Below the pieces are notes generated by a model. The model saw only the letters and a list, made by a program, of their open reading frames with translations. It searched no databases and was not told the DNA's origin. Source: Nelumbo lutea (lineage: Eukaryota > Streptophyta > Magnoliopsida > Proteales > Nelumbonaceae). From it: a stretch of 64,000 bases of DNA. Shown one piece after another: positions 1-9,009 of the stretch (the stretch's first letter is position 1; every line of letters begins with the position of its first letter). The DNA lies in assembly GCA_022828595.1 (NCBI GenBank), contig JAKGHH010000005.1:27168193-27232192 (forward strand), given 5' to 3'. Made by a program: the position numbers and the translations under genes.

Positions 1-202
1 TTGGACTCGGAATTTTGAACCCTATTCATCTACAATGTTAGATTTTTTATTTCATGTGAGATATGGTTCATGATAAAAAATGATCCCGATCGAATGGTCA
101 AAATTGGTTCCGACTTTGGGTCTTAAGATGAAGGGAGAAATTGATAAAAAATGATCAAAGTGTTGTAGAAAGACTAAAGCGCGTAAAAATGGGGTGTCTA
201 TA
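1..202 (-). mobile_element. LTR fragment, TGTAGACACCCC family (truncated by window edge)
   Basis: Read on the minus strand, this starts near 202 with a slightly altered form of TGTAGACACCCC and continues with a stretch that matches the LTR-like sequence beginning at 26335 on the plus strand (shared CTTTAGTCTTTCT, 'CGATCGGGATCAT' and 'ATCATGAACC' blocks). It is therefore the first ~200 bp of an LTR of the same family, in inverted orientation, cut by the window edge. No coding sequence. Confidence 0.6.
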
Positions 203-636
203 CTACTATTTTTACTTTTTTGGTTATACACACAGATATATAATTTTTATGGTTTTCTATATTTCTTAGCATTAGCTGAAATATATATTTTTTTAATTTT
301 GTGTATTTTATGAATGTATTTTTTTTGTTTTTGGATGAAATATATATCTTTTTATTTTTTTAATAATCTTATGTGTTTATACAATTTTTATCATTTATTA
401 TATTTTTTAGAATTTCTATATTTTTAATGTTTTTTTATGCAATTTCCATTTTCTTTAACTTACCTACTCTATTCACCATCGCTAAGTTTAGCAATGAGAG
501 CATTAAACTTCTTTCACTTTGGGTAGTGCTTCATCAAATGCTCCTCTCCAAAAATGTAGCAAGTGGGAGAATGAGTTAGTCTTTCTTTGTATTTGTTGTT
601 ATAAGAACTTTGATCTCCTCATGGTTGCTTTCCCTT
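203..636. other. AT-rich stretch without recognised gene
   Basis: T-rich low-complexity DNA between the LTR fragment and the gag pseudogene. Short open frames here are rich in Phe, Ile and Leu, which is what T-rich sequence gives by chance. It resembles the internal AT-rich blocks at 2400-3090 and 39750-39960. Confidence 0.5.
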
Positions 637-1757
637 CTAGTATTGGGGTGGCCAATTGTGGTAAGTCTGCTTTTCTTGAGGGGAGACCGGTTGCCTATCT
701 CCCCCACTCAAATTTGAGGTATCTAGAATAGAAGGCTTGACGGATTCATCATCCGGCAATCCCATATCATTTAATTGCTTGGCCACTTCCATGGCTGTAG
801 TAAGGTCTTGAATGCCTTGCCGTTGAAGTTCTAATTCCGCCCATGGTTGTAACCTATCTATGAAGTTGAATAACATGTGTTTTTTGGACATGTTAGTGAT
901 TTCCAAGGCAAGAGCTGAAAACTCTTTGATGTTCTCATGGATGAAATTGTTGTGCTTGAGGAACTTCATCCTACGGTGGTAAGCAAGGTACCTACGTTCT
1001 TTAGGTAAATTGTCTCTTGGACTCCCACTTGAAATCAGCCCATGTAACTACAACATACGTGCCCCATTCATTGTCGATGCACCTTTTTCACCACCACAAC
1101 ATAGCAACATCGGTCACATACATATATGAAATTATCAAGTTCTTGTGCATTACGTGTTCTGGAACAGGGAGTTGGCTCCCTAATCTTGACATGGGTAGTA
1201 GTATGCACAGATGAGGTGCTAGCCAGATTGGCGGTGGCTCTCATCATAATTTCACACTTTGCCTTGAGTTCATCTCGTTGAGTCTGGATATTGGCAGAAA
1301 TATATGTGGGTGTCTTCATAGCAGTCCATTCTTCTCTAATTTCATTTAGTTGGGCATGGATGGCCGTTGGAGAGGACATGGTTCTATTCCATGTTGCCCA
1401 CTCGTTTCTCATTTGATTAAGTTTGTCTTGGAAACTATCAAGCTTGACTTGAATGTGAGAGCGGGATGAATTTCGTTCTTATTGGCATGTGGTGCTACAA
1501 ACTTCCTTGAACATATAATTGAGTGCATTACTGACCTCGTCCACAACCCCGCTTAGGTAGCTTGCCACTTCCACCACTGCACTCTCAATGGCTTCCATGT
1601 TTTGATGGAGCTTGTTCACCCCAACCACGCATCTCGCCCATTGTGGCTTTGCAATGTAGCATGAGCATGTCAATGGCCGCGTGTTTGTTGGTGGATTTCT
1701 GGTGCTTGCTTGCTTTAGATGTATGATTCTTTGGTGCTTTGTCCTTGTGGGTGTCAT
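637..1757 (-). pseudogene. Ty3/gypsy gag remnant
   Basis: Three minus-strand open pieces (1479-1757, 1068-1412, 637-969) together resemble a plant gypsy gag. The last piece holds the clearest part of the retrotransposon-gag domain: a basic stretch (KFLKH) followed by ENIKEFSALALEI, then a conserved FIDRLQPWAELELQRQGIQDL-type segment (LQPWA, LxRQGxxDL). The middle piece has a REPTPCSRTRNAQELDNFI segment resembling the 'PxPFSGxRDAKxLENFL' entry to gag. Gag packages element RNA into cytoplasmic particles. The frame is broken between pieces, and no protease or RT is seen nearby, so this is a truncated relic. The strand agrees with the LTR fragment at 1-202, so the two may belong together. Confidence 0.6.
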
Positions 1758-2399
1758 CCCTCCGGTGCCTCATCCGTCTAATAGGCTTGGAAGTCCATGC
1801 TTGATCTCGGTAAACACATGTGCTTTCCATGATCTGCGGAACACTATTTATGCAAGCCCACAAATGCAAGTTACATGATCTCTGTAAAGCATGTATGCTT
1901 TGCTAAAGTCTCTCATGAATATTTACAAGTGCTCATTGAACATGCTTATTATATTGTGTCTAATAGATCTTATCCCAACACTAGTCCAGATTAGATAGTT
2001 AAAAAATTATAAATAGAGCACTTAAATTTTTTTTGACACCTGTCCCTTAAAATTCCTCCAACCTAACCTTGGAAAAGATTAAAAACCAAATTTGATAGTT
2101 GGTGAAATCATAAAGAGGCCCCGCTATGTGATCTAACACATATCTGTTGAATCAGCCTAAAAATGTTCTGGAATTCTTTATTCCTATACATGTGTGCTCC
2201 CCTTTTGGCCTATAAAGACAAAACCTTTCTTCTAAGAAGGGGTCTTCCATTCTTAATCCTTTATTTCTACAACTTCAAAATCCAGATGAGCAATCATCCA
2301 CAACAGAAGCAGTGGCAAAGGGTGAGCAATCATCCACCCATATTTACTATGTCAGTGGGTTACAATCCATCCTAATCCACCTATACGACCCACTTTGGG
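1758..2399. other. No recognisable gene
   Basis: Ordinary-composition non-coding DNA on the upstream side of the gag remnant. No LTR ends, tRNA, or conserved protein motifs were seen on either strand. Confidence 0.4.
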
Positions 2400-3090
2400 T
2401 GACATTTTTTTTTTCTCTATTTCAAATACATTAAACATAAAAAAATCAATTAAGAAAACATAAAGATGATAAAACATTCAAAAAATATTTTTCAAATAAA
2501 AATAAAAATGCACAAAATACTAAAAATAATAAATATATTTCATGCAAAACATAAACAATTATAGAAAAAATAAAAAATTTAAGTGAAAGTTATCATTTTC
2601 ACATAAAACAGAAAATTGTAAAAACACAAAAATTGCAGAAAAATGAAAAAAAATTACAAAAATACAGAAACTTAAAAAAATATAAAATATGAAATATAGA
2701 AATTGTAGAAAAACGAAAGAAATTATAAAAAAAATTATAGAAGAAACACAAAAATTATAAATAAATAACAAAAAGATACAGGAAAATGTATAAACTGCAA
2801 AAATAAAAGAAATTATGAAGCATTTAGAAAAACTATAAAATTCAAAGAAAATACAAAAATTAGAAAAATATAAAAGTTTCAGGAAAAACAACAAAAATTA
2901 TAATAAAACAAAAAATGCAAATAAATAACAAAAGCACAAGAAAACCATGTAGGAAAATTAGAAAAACTGATAGATTCTTTTGAATTTTTTTATTATCAGA
3001 AAAAAAAAAGTAAAAATGTAGGATTTTTTTTTAAATTAATAGAAATTTCAAAAAATATATAAAAATATAAGAATCTCTTTTGACAAAATA
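2400..3090. repeat. AT-rich low-complexity block
   Basis: About 690 bp made almost entirely of A-rich, purine-rich words such as AAAATTACAAAAATACAG on the plus strand. It gives a spurious minus-strand frame of 111 residues dominated by Phe, Ile and Ser. Similar T-rich text in the opposite orientation occurs at 210-480 and 39750-39960, so this may be a degraded interior of a dispersed element and not unique sequence. Confidence 0.6.
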
Positions 3091-3409
3091 CATTACATGC
3101 AATGGATTTGTTTTGTAATCTGGTTCACATAGGAAGACGATGAACGCGAAACTGGATTTAAACCAGATCTGGTGTGGTGTGATCCCTCCAATCTGTGTCT
3201 ACATCGATTTGGTTCTACATGGCAGAAACCTCTTTGATCTGTCTGCGAATCCAGATCTCGGTTCTACCATAATCCCATCGGCGAACAGATCATGGGTACC
3301 CTCGACCCTTATTGATGGAGTCAAAATTGTCAGAACAAACACTCCAAAACTTCCTTCCTACCTTGGCAAATTAGCAAGAGCCGATACTAAATACCAACGA
3401 CTTGAAAGC
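3091..3409. other. Unrecognised sequence with a 105-codon open frame
   Basis: A plus-strand frame from 3140 to 3457 is open but shows no family I recognise, and its C-terminal third runs into the dispersed repeat that starts near 3410. I treat it as non-genic. Confidence 0.3.
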
Positions 3410-3690
3410 CGAATCGTTCGAACCACCGGTTTTTGGATTGATGGTCCGACCGTCTGATTCGAATGAATGATTCGTTTTGACAGTAAAATAAAAAAATTAA
3501 AAAAATGATCAAAAACTGTTGAACGGATTGATGATTTGACCGCCTGAATCAATGTTTATTGATTTTTTTAACAGTTTTTAACCAGATTCTGGATTTGAAA
3601 TAAAACGGAATCGGTTGCTTGAATGGTTTACGAACCAAACGAACCAAACGGTCCGAACGTCCGAGTTTATGATGGTTCGAAAACGTTGCT
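3410..3690 (+). repeat. Dispersed ~280-bp repeat (second copy inverted at 54137-54453)
   Basis: This segment matches, in reverse complement, the region near 54150-54430: shared blocks include GATGGTC(C/T)GA, a poly-A/T core, TTGAACGGAT, TTTTTCAACGG-type text, GGTTGCCTGG/GGTTGCTTGAA and (C/A)GAACGGTCCGA. The copies are diverged but colinear over ~270 bp. No protein is encoded. Length, AT-rich core and lack of coding capacity fit a MITE or SINE-like element. Termini were not defined confidently. Confidence 0.6.
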
Positions 3691-4047
3691 AAATACTTTG
3701 GTCGTTGAACATACTTAAAAGCTGGCTCAAAACATTTTTGTGAGATCGCGTTCTGTGCACCCGTGAATGAGTGATCGACACGTCGACCAGGCCAACGTTA
3801 ACGCACGTTTGAGTGTTAACGTGGTCTGGTCCGGTTCATGCGAAAACGAACACGAACCGGTCGAGTACCCCATTAAAAAGTCCCTTTTTCTTGTTTCTTC
3901 GATTCTTCTTTTCTCTCATCGACAGCGACGTATCCTTCTTCTCTTCTTCTTCGACTCTCCATTATTCTTTTTCTCTTCTTCTTTTCTTCTTCGTCTTCTC
4001 CGATGGTAGATCCGATCTAAAGAACGAACAGGTAGAACACGTCGACC

Positions 4048-4440
4048 AGATACATCTGACATCCCACAAGTATCCTGTTCTTCTACATGGTGCTTGGAAT
4101 TGCTGCTGGTTATGTTGCTGGGTTTCTGTTTCATGGCGTGTTGGTTATGTTGCTGGGTTTCTGTTTCATGGAGTGTTTCCTGCTTCTTCTCTGGTATTGC
4201 TTTCCTGATACTAACCACTCTTGATTTCCTTTTGTGGGGTAGCCACAGCACAGGGGTCATTCCAATTTCAGAGTACCGCTTACTCTTGTGGGTGACTGGA
4301 TGCGGGTATCTTGGAGCCAAAGCACCTTACATTGAGTACTCAGTTCAAACCAATCAGATCCCTGGAACCCTCCCATTCGGCACCCTCTTCATTCAATTCT
4401 TCTTCATAATGTTCATCGCTTTGATCCTTCTTGTTGTAGT
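4048..4440 (+). pseudogene. TM9SF/EMP70 (transmembrane 9 superfamily) pseudogene fragment
   Basis: The plus strand encodes pieces of the C-terminal membrane domain of a TM9SF protein, a nine-pass Golgi/endosomal family. In order: FFYMVLGIAAGYVAG (from ~4080), CFFSGIAFLILTTLDFLLWG, GYLGAKAPYIEY followed by TNQIP, then GTLPFGTLFIQFFFIM. Known TM9SF proteins have a whole transmembrane segment between 'IPIS' and 'GYLGAKAP' and about 17 residues between 'NQIP' and 'GTLPFG'; both are missing or scrambled here. A 35-bp tandem duplication (4108-4142 and 4143-4177) shifts the frame early on, and similarity stops abruptly after the VVV at ~4440. No introns interrupt the matching blocks. It is a partial, non-functional copy, either a processed pseudogene or a gene piece carried by a transposon. 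Confidence 0.75.
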
Positions 4441-5056
4441 CCGACGATGTGAAGAAGAGATGGAAGGACGTTGTTACTGTGCTCCGACAACGTCCGACGC
4501 CTACAGCGAGGACGAAGGCGACGAGATAGAGGGAGACCACCATCGCTGTCTCTCTCTGGATCGGCTTAGTGAGATGAACGGCGGGATCTGCATATGTTGA
4601 TGATGCCCTTCGTTTTCACTCGCTGCTTTTCGCCTTGGCCATCGGAGGATAAAGCCTCATGGACTCGTAGAGGCAAGCTTTCAACAATAGCAAATCTTCG
4701 ATTTCCGCTCGGTTCAACCAGCCAAATTATTAATAACGGAGAGTGCACAGAATGCGAGCTCCATTTTTGTCATCAGCCACTTTTATTTCTTTCTTCACAG
4801 TTCACAATGTTAAATATTTAAAATGATTGGGCCACTGCAATACATGTAACAGCAAGGCCATGGTTTTAGCCCTGTGCAGCAAAATACCGGTTTTAGCCCT
4901 ATGCAGCAAAACTGAACTAATAACAGTGTGCACTGCACTGTTGCCAAAATGCGGATGTGGATAAGGGCGGAGCCAAATTATTGGATGGGGGTTACCTCCT
5001 TTCCCCTCTCCATTCTCCCATCCTGGCCTATAAGCAGGGAAGCCCAGTACCACACA
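4441..5056. other. Sequence of coding-like composition without a recognised gene
   Basis: GC content rises in 4440-4740 and both strands carry 60-75-codon open frames, but none matches a family I know. A ~27-bp unit (GGTTTTAGCCCT followed by TGCAGCAAAA) is repeated in tandem near 4863-4915. The region may be a second captured gene piece adjoining the TM9SF fragment. Confidence 0.3.
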
Positions 5057-5252
5057 AAGGATAAATTATTGCTAAGTTTGGTAATTGCAAGTAGATCCCG
5101 ACCCCGTAATAGAATCCTCCAAAATACCCCATGCATTTGCTTTTGACCAAAAGGTCCAAAACAGCCTCAACATTAATGGGTATTTGTGGCAACTGTGTTA
5201 AAAAGGTAATCGCAAGTAGAAACTTCGGGGGGAGATTTCAGCAATTTACCGA
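5057..5252. repeat. Probable MITE remnant
   Basis: A ~195-bp segment that begins AAATTATTGC and ends GCAATTTACC, with TAAT(T/C)GCAAGTAGA present near both ends. Its right end resembles the termini of the inverted-repeat element at 36964-37308 (ATTGCTGAAA). It lies just beyond the 3' end of the LEA-type gene. No coding capacity. Confidence 0.4.
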
Positions 5253-5495
5253 AAGAAAAAAATTTAGTTTTGATTGAGTCATCTTGTTCACTATATATAT
5301 ACAGACACTTGAACTAAAGTCACAAAGCATTCCATATACTCGTATACAGATAAAAAAGCTGAAAACTCTACCACTAACATTCATCATGATCATCGATCGT
5401 CTATCTTCATCATTATCATCTCCATACATATATATACAGCATGGGGTATATGTATATATGCATATATATATATATACATACACGAAATGGTCAGG

Positions 5496-7232
5496 TCAGC
5501 AGCTTCTGTGTAACTGTAAACGCTGTCCCAAGTAAACAAGGTGCCAAGTGAGCCCCATAAGAGTCAGAACGTTCAGGAAAGATGAGTATGCATTCAGTTG
5601 CTTTAGCCTCTGTTTTAGCTTCCCTAGCCTTGCCTTTGCTTCCTCCTGTTCGGCTAGTTTTGCTCGAGAGGAAGTAGTAGTAGTAGTAGTACCGGTGGTT
5701 CCTATCGGCTTAGCGCCACCGCTAGCGGTGGGAGTGGTGGTTGTTGTGAGGCCGGAAACCGGTGGTGGCTCGGCTACCGTGTCTACATCTCTCCCTCTCC
5801 CCTCTTCCTTCTCTGCCTTCATTCTCTCAAACATCACCTGCAAAAAGTTACAAGGAGGCAATTCAGACTCGTCCTGTCATTCAGGTTCGAGGCAAATAGA
5901 AGGAAAAAGAACATGTGTTGATGTGTGTGGGAGATGTACCTTCGTGGCTTGGGGCTCCAAGTAAAGCAAGTTAACGAGGACCATCACAAGCGATCCGAGC
6001 AGATTATAGGCCTGAAGCGTCTCAGCCGGGTCAGACACCACCCGACCTAGTCGACCCAAGAAATGCGCAACCAACGCAGTCCCAATGCTGTAAGCCATCG
6101 CCCTGAAATAAACAGGATAGATGTTGCTCTGCACCACTCCAAACTGCTGCCTCGGCAGAGCCCCGGCCAAGACGTGGCTCGACACGAATGTCACCCACAC
6201 GCACATCCCATAGGCCGTTGCAAACCCGATCAATTCCAGCAGACCCATCAACGAGCTCACAGTTTCCGGCGACACTGCATACATCGCAGCGTCGTATGCC
6301 ACCTCCCGGCCTCGCCGGAAAATTTCTGTTAAGTTCTGTTGCGCCCTGCGCTTGGTCAGATCGACACTGGTCTTCACTTGCTCTGCCACCTCCTCGGTCT
6401 TCTCTTCAGCTTTCATCGCCTTATCTGCAACTTCTTGGCCTGCGGACTTCATTTTGTCTGCTAAATTAGAAGCCAAGTCTTCTCCTGCCGATTTAGTTCT
6501 CTCAACAGCGGTCTCTCCGGATTGCTTCACTGTCTCTACCGTTCCTTTGGCTCCCTCTTCGACAGCATGCGCCTTGTCTGCAACCTTCTCTTTTGTTTTA
6601 CCCATGGCTTCTGCAATCTTATGCTTGCACTTGCCAAAGGCATCGCAGACGAGCTCTCTGGTTCCGGAGCGGACATCATGAACAGGTGGAAATTGTTGGG
6701 ACGTAGAAGGAACAGATGTGGAGGTGCCTTGGCCGAGATTGGGAAGAACAGAAGAGGCTTCTTTGAATTTCTCTTTTGCGGTCTCGAGAACCCCTTCTGC
6801 CGCCTCCGAGGCCTTACCTCCGACGGCAGAAGAGATGGAGCGAATATCATGAGTTGGTGGTGACTTAGAATGAACAGACGTGGAAATGCCTTGGCCAAGA
6901 TTGGGAAGAACAGAAGAGGCTTCTTCGAATTTCTCTTTTGCAGTCTCCAGGACCCCTTCTGCCGCCGCCTCTGAGGACTTGCCTCCGGCTGTAGAAGAAT
7001 AGGTTTTATCCGCCGCCTCCACAAGCTTATGGGTAGTGCCGGTTTCTTCCGGTGAAATCGAAACTCTGGTATTTCTCGGACCTTGTTTCTCATACTCGAC
7101 GACTACAACTCGGTGGCCATTTTTCACTATCACCTCTTGGTCGTCCGGCTTGTGCCTCTCTATCTGTGGAGACCACAAGCCTGCCGCTACAAGAGAAGAC
7201 AAAACCAAACTAAGAGCCAAAACATTCATCAT
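5496..7232 (-). CDS. LEA-like / TMEM205 (DUF4149) membrane protein, two exons, 544 aa
   Basis: Coding exons are 7232-5940 (431 codons) and 5837-5496 (113 codons plus stop). The ATG at 7232 begins MMNVLALSLVLSSLVAAG, a signal-peptide-like hydrophobic stretch. An ATG 62 codons upstream is open, but only by reading the (CT)n tract as Glu-Arg repeats. Residues 83-132 and 138-189 are near-identical tandem repeats (EGVLETAKEKF, SSVLPNLGQG). Residues ~200-300 are Lys/Glu/Ala-rich amphipathic helix of LEA_4 type. Residues ~325-425 are a multi-pass domain with QFGVVQSNIYPVYF, the TMEM205 signature, completed by a last hydrophobic helix (~516-535) in exon 2. The exon-2 linker is Thr-rich. This matches plant 'LEA domain-containing' proteins such as Arabidopsis At1g72100 as I remember that family. 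A role in seed or dehydration tolerance at a membrane is inferred. This is the one intact host gene in the window. Confidence 0.92.
5838..5939 (-). other. Intron of the LEA/TMEM205 gene (102 bp)
   Basis: On the minus strand the donor is ACGAAG|GTACAT (GT at 5939-5938) and the acceptor is TTTTTGCAG|GTGATG (AG at 5839-5838). It is phase 0: joining the exons gives ...EPQATK|VMFERMKAEK..., which continues the TMEM205-like domain without a break. Reading through the intron would stop soon after the donor. Confidence 0.9.
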
Positions 7233-7251
7233 CTCTCTCTGTCTCTCTTGA

Positions 7252-7255
<4 letters not shown>

Positions 7256-7285
<30 letters not shown>
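7256..7285. repeat. (CT)n microsatellite in the 5' UTR of the LEA gene
   Basis: About 30 bp of alternating C and T on the plus strand ((GA)n on the gene's own strand), 24-53 bp upstream of the ATG. GA/CT tracts are common in plant 5' UTRs. The tract also creates the artificial N-terminal extension rich in ER repeats. Confidence 0.85.
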
Positions 7286-7288
<3 letters not shown>

Positions 7289-7383
7289 TCTTCTGGTATT
7301 CGAAACAATGGAGGAGGTGAAGGAGAAGTTCTCTTCCGTTAATTTGGGTACATTGGGTTGATTTTGATGAAGCTTCATGACAG

Positions 7384-7597
7384 ACCCACGTAGGCGGATG
7401 ATGTTTAGTGCACAACAAGTGTCAAACCTTGAAACAACGTGTCGTTCATGGTGTTGCTTCGTGTAAAGCGAGAATCATCTGCGTATTTACTGGAAGGTGG
7501 CGCCGTGGCGTTACCTAATGTGGTTGCAGACTCGCAGTTCTTATTTGGTGTAGACTCGGCGAGTGGATTCTTGAATCGGTAGAAGACACCAGCCGAC
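7384..7597 (-). promoter_or_regulatory. Candidate ABA/stress-response elements upstream of the LEA gene
   Basis: Within 370 bp upstream of the start codon there are two ACGT-core elements: ACGTGGGT (minus strand, 7391-7384) and ACGTGTC (plus strand, 7437-7443), the latter fitting the ABRE consensus ACGTGKC. A GCCGAC at 7592-7597 fits the DRE/CRT core. Paired ABREs with a DRE are typical of LEA-class promoters. The motifs are seen directly; that they drive ABA or drought induction is inference. No clear TATA box was identified. Confidence 0.5.
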
Positions 7598-7811
7598 CAG
7601 CGAGTCACCTCAAAACTCGCGCGCTTGTAACATTGCTTCCTAGTTACTAGTCAATATGTGTCATAAAACCCCGAACTTATTTCCTTCTTTTTATTTTGGG
7701 AAAATCCTTTGTAGCAGTCCTTTTTAGAGTGTGTTTGATTGCTGCCTTTGGTTTCATTCATGTTTACTTTTATTGGTCAATGCTTGACTCATGCATATTG
7801 AGACGGACTTC
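7445..7811. other. Intergenic sequence between the LEA promoter and the hAT element
   Basis: Apart from the GCCGAC motif at 7592-7597 I see no gene, repeat or RNA in this stretch. Confidence 0.4.
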
Positions 7812-8083
7812 TACAGCTGCAACTTGGGCCGCCTTTGCCTAAACCTAATCCGAAAAAGTTGGGTTGATGTTCGGGTTAGGGCTAGCGTTGAAATTGATGA
7901 ACCCTCTTTTATTTCGGGTTGGGTTAGGGTTGATCCTTAACTAATCCAATCCAACTCGAATCTGACTCTATAGAACATATAATATATAAATATATGTTAT
8001 ATATAATATAAACTGATTTGTTTAGATGCATGATACTTGTACAGCCCCCATCGGATAGTATCATGTATTCTTTTTAAGATAAT
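7812..8083 (+). mobile_element. Non-autonomous hAT element, copy A, left half
   Basis: Starts with a hAT-like terminus TACAGCTGCAACTTGGGCC, followed by GGGTTGGG/GGGTTAGGG-rich text and an AT-rich middle with TATATAAATATATGTTATAT. The same order is seen in the copy at 32219-32955. The element stops at 8083, where Element 1 has inserted, and continues at 18749 after a 5-bp duplication (ATAAT). No coding capacity. Confidence 0.75.
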
Positions 8084-8925
8084 TGATGGAGGACGATTTG
8101 ACCTGACCTATGAAACGGTGACATGTGGGCATTGATTCAGTACGAGCGACCGCTCAGCATTGTAGCCTAGTATGCCCAAGTGACGGGCCCATAAAGCAGC
8201 TCACTACATTGTAGCTCACAAAAGAGGAGCTCGCCACAATGCGAGCTCCGGGTTCCCTGAGCTACCTTTGAAGGGATACTCCGAGGCAACTTTAGCTCGC
8301 GAGCTAGGGGAACTAGCTCGCCTAAACTCCCAAGCAGACAAGTCATCCCAAGGACCAATTCAATTAAGAGTAATCTTGAAGTATTCCGAGCTCGCTACAA
8401 AGTAGCTCGCGAATGAGCTGCGTGAGCACTCCTCAGGAAGCTTCTATCTGACAGGCCGTACCGATCGGACTGCGCCACGTCCCTTACTGACAGCGCAGTC
8501 CCTATCCTTTCGACAGTCTGCGTCCACGTCTCTCAGTACGCGGAGGCGTGCCTGCCACTTTGGAGACGTGTCACTCACCCGGGCGAGAAGTATGACACAA
8601 CGGCCACCTGCGCAGCCCTGGCAGGTAACAACTGTGGCAGGAGCCCAGTGGCAGTTATGCCCGACCTGACATGAACGCCCCTATAAAAGCCCTCAAGGCA
8701 GAAGAGAAGCTTCTTCTTGAGACTTCTAATCTCTCGAGTATAGTGATAACGCGCTATCTGCACTCTTAGCCTTCGCCTTCTCCTTGCTTCTCCTATAGAG
8801 TACAAACTTAAGCATCGGAGTGTTCCCACTGGGTAAGCCCCTGGGGATTCTTCTACTTCTTCATCTCAAGTATCTTCCAGAAGCCACGTGAGTGCCAGAT
8901 AGGAGTGACCGGATCGCGCATCATC
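8084..8925 (+). repeat. 5' LTR of Element 1
   Basis: Starts TGATGGAGGACG and ends CGCATCATCA, directly before the primer-binding site. It has exactly the length of the 3' LTR (842 bp). A TATAAAAG box at 8682-8689 followed by GC-rich text gives a plausible start for genomic RNA; the 3' LTR has TATAAAAT at the same place. Confidence 0.92.
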
Positions 8926-8927
8926 AT

Positions 8928-8943
8928 TTGGCGCCGTCTGTGG
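8928..8943 (+). promoter_or_regulatory. Primer-binding site of Element 1
   Basis: TGGCGCCGTCTGTGGG two bases after the LTR. The first nine bases fit the complement of a plant tRNA-Asp 3' end (TGGCGCCGT...). Element 2 has the same site with one C-to-T change (TGGCGTCGTCTGTGGG), so the two elements share priming. Confidence 0.75.
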
Positions 8944-9009
8944 GAAGCGCTTTGAAAATGTCCTTCTCTAAACATTCACAACTCTTTCTTCCTTGAAAAC
9001 TTGACACTC

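Noticed and set aside
2559..2894. Phe-rich 111-codon frame
   Set aside because: Product of A/T low-complexity sequence; no motif.
3916..4320. 134-codon minus-strand frame with an Arg-rich end
   Set aside because: Opposite the TM9SF piece and a pyrimidine-rich tract; no family similarity.
7233..7418. 62-residue N-terminal extension of the LEA protein
   Set aside because: It reads the (CT)n tract as Glu-Arg repeats and puts the hydrophobic leader in the interior; the MMNVLALSL start is far more plausible.
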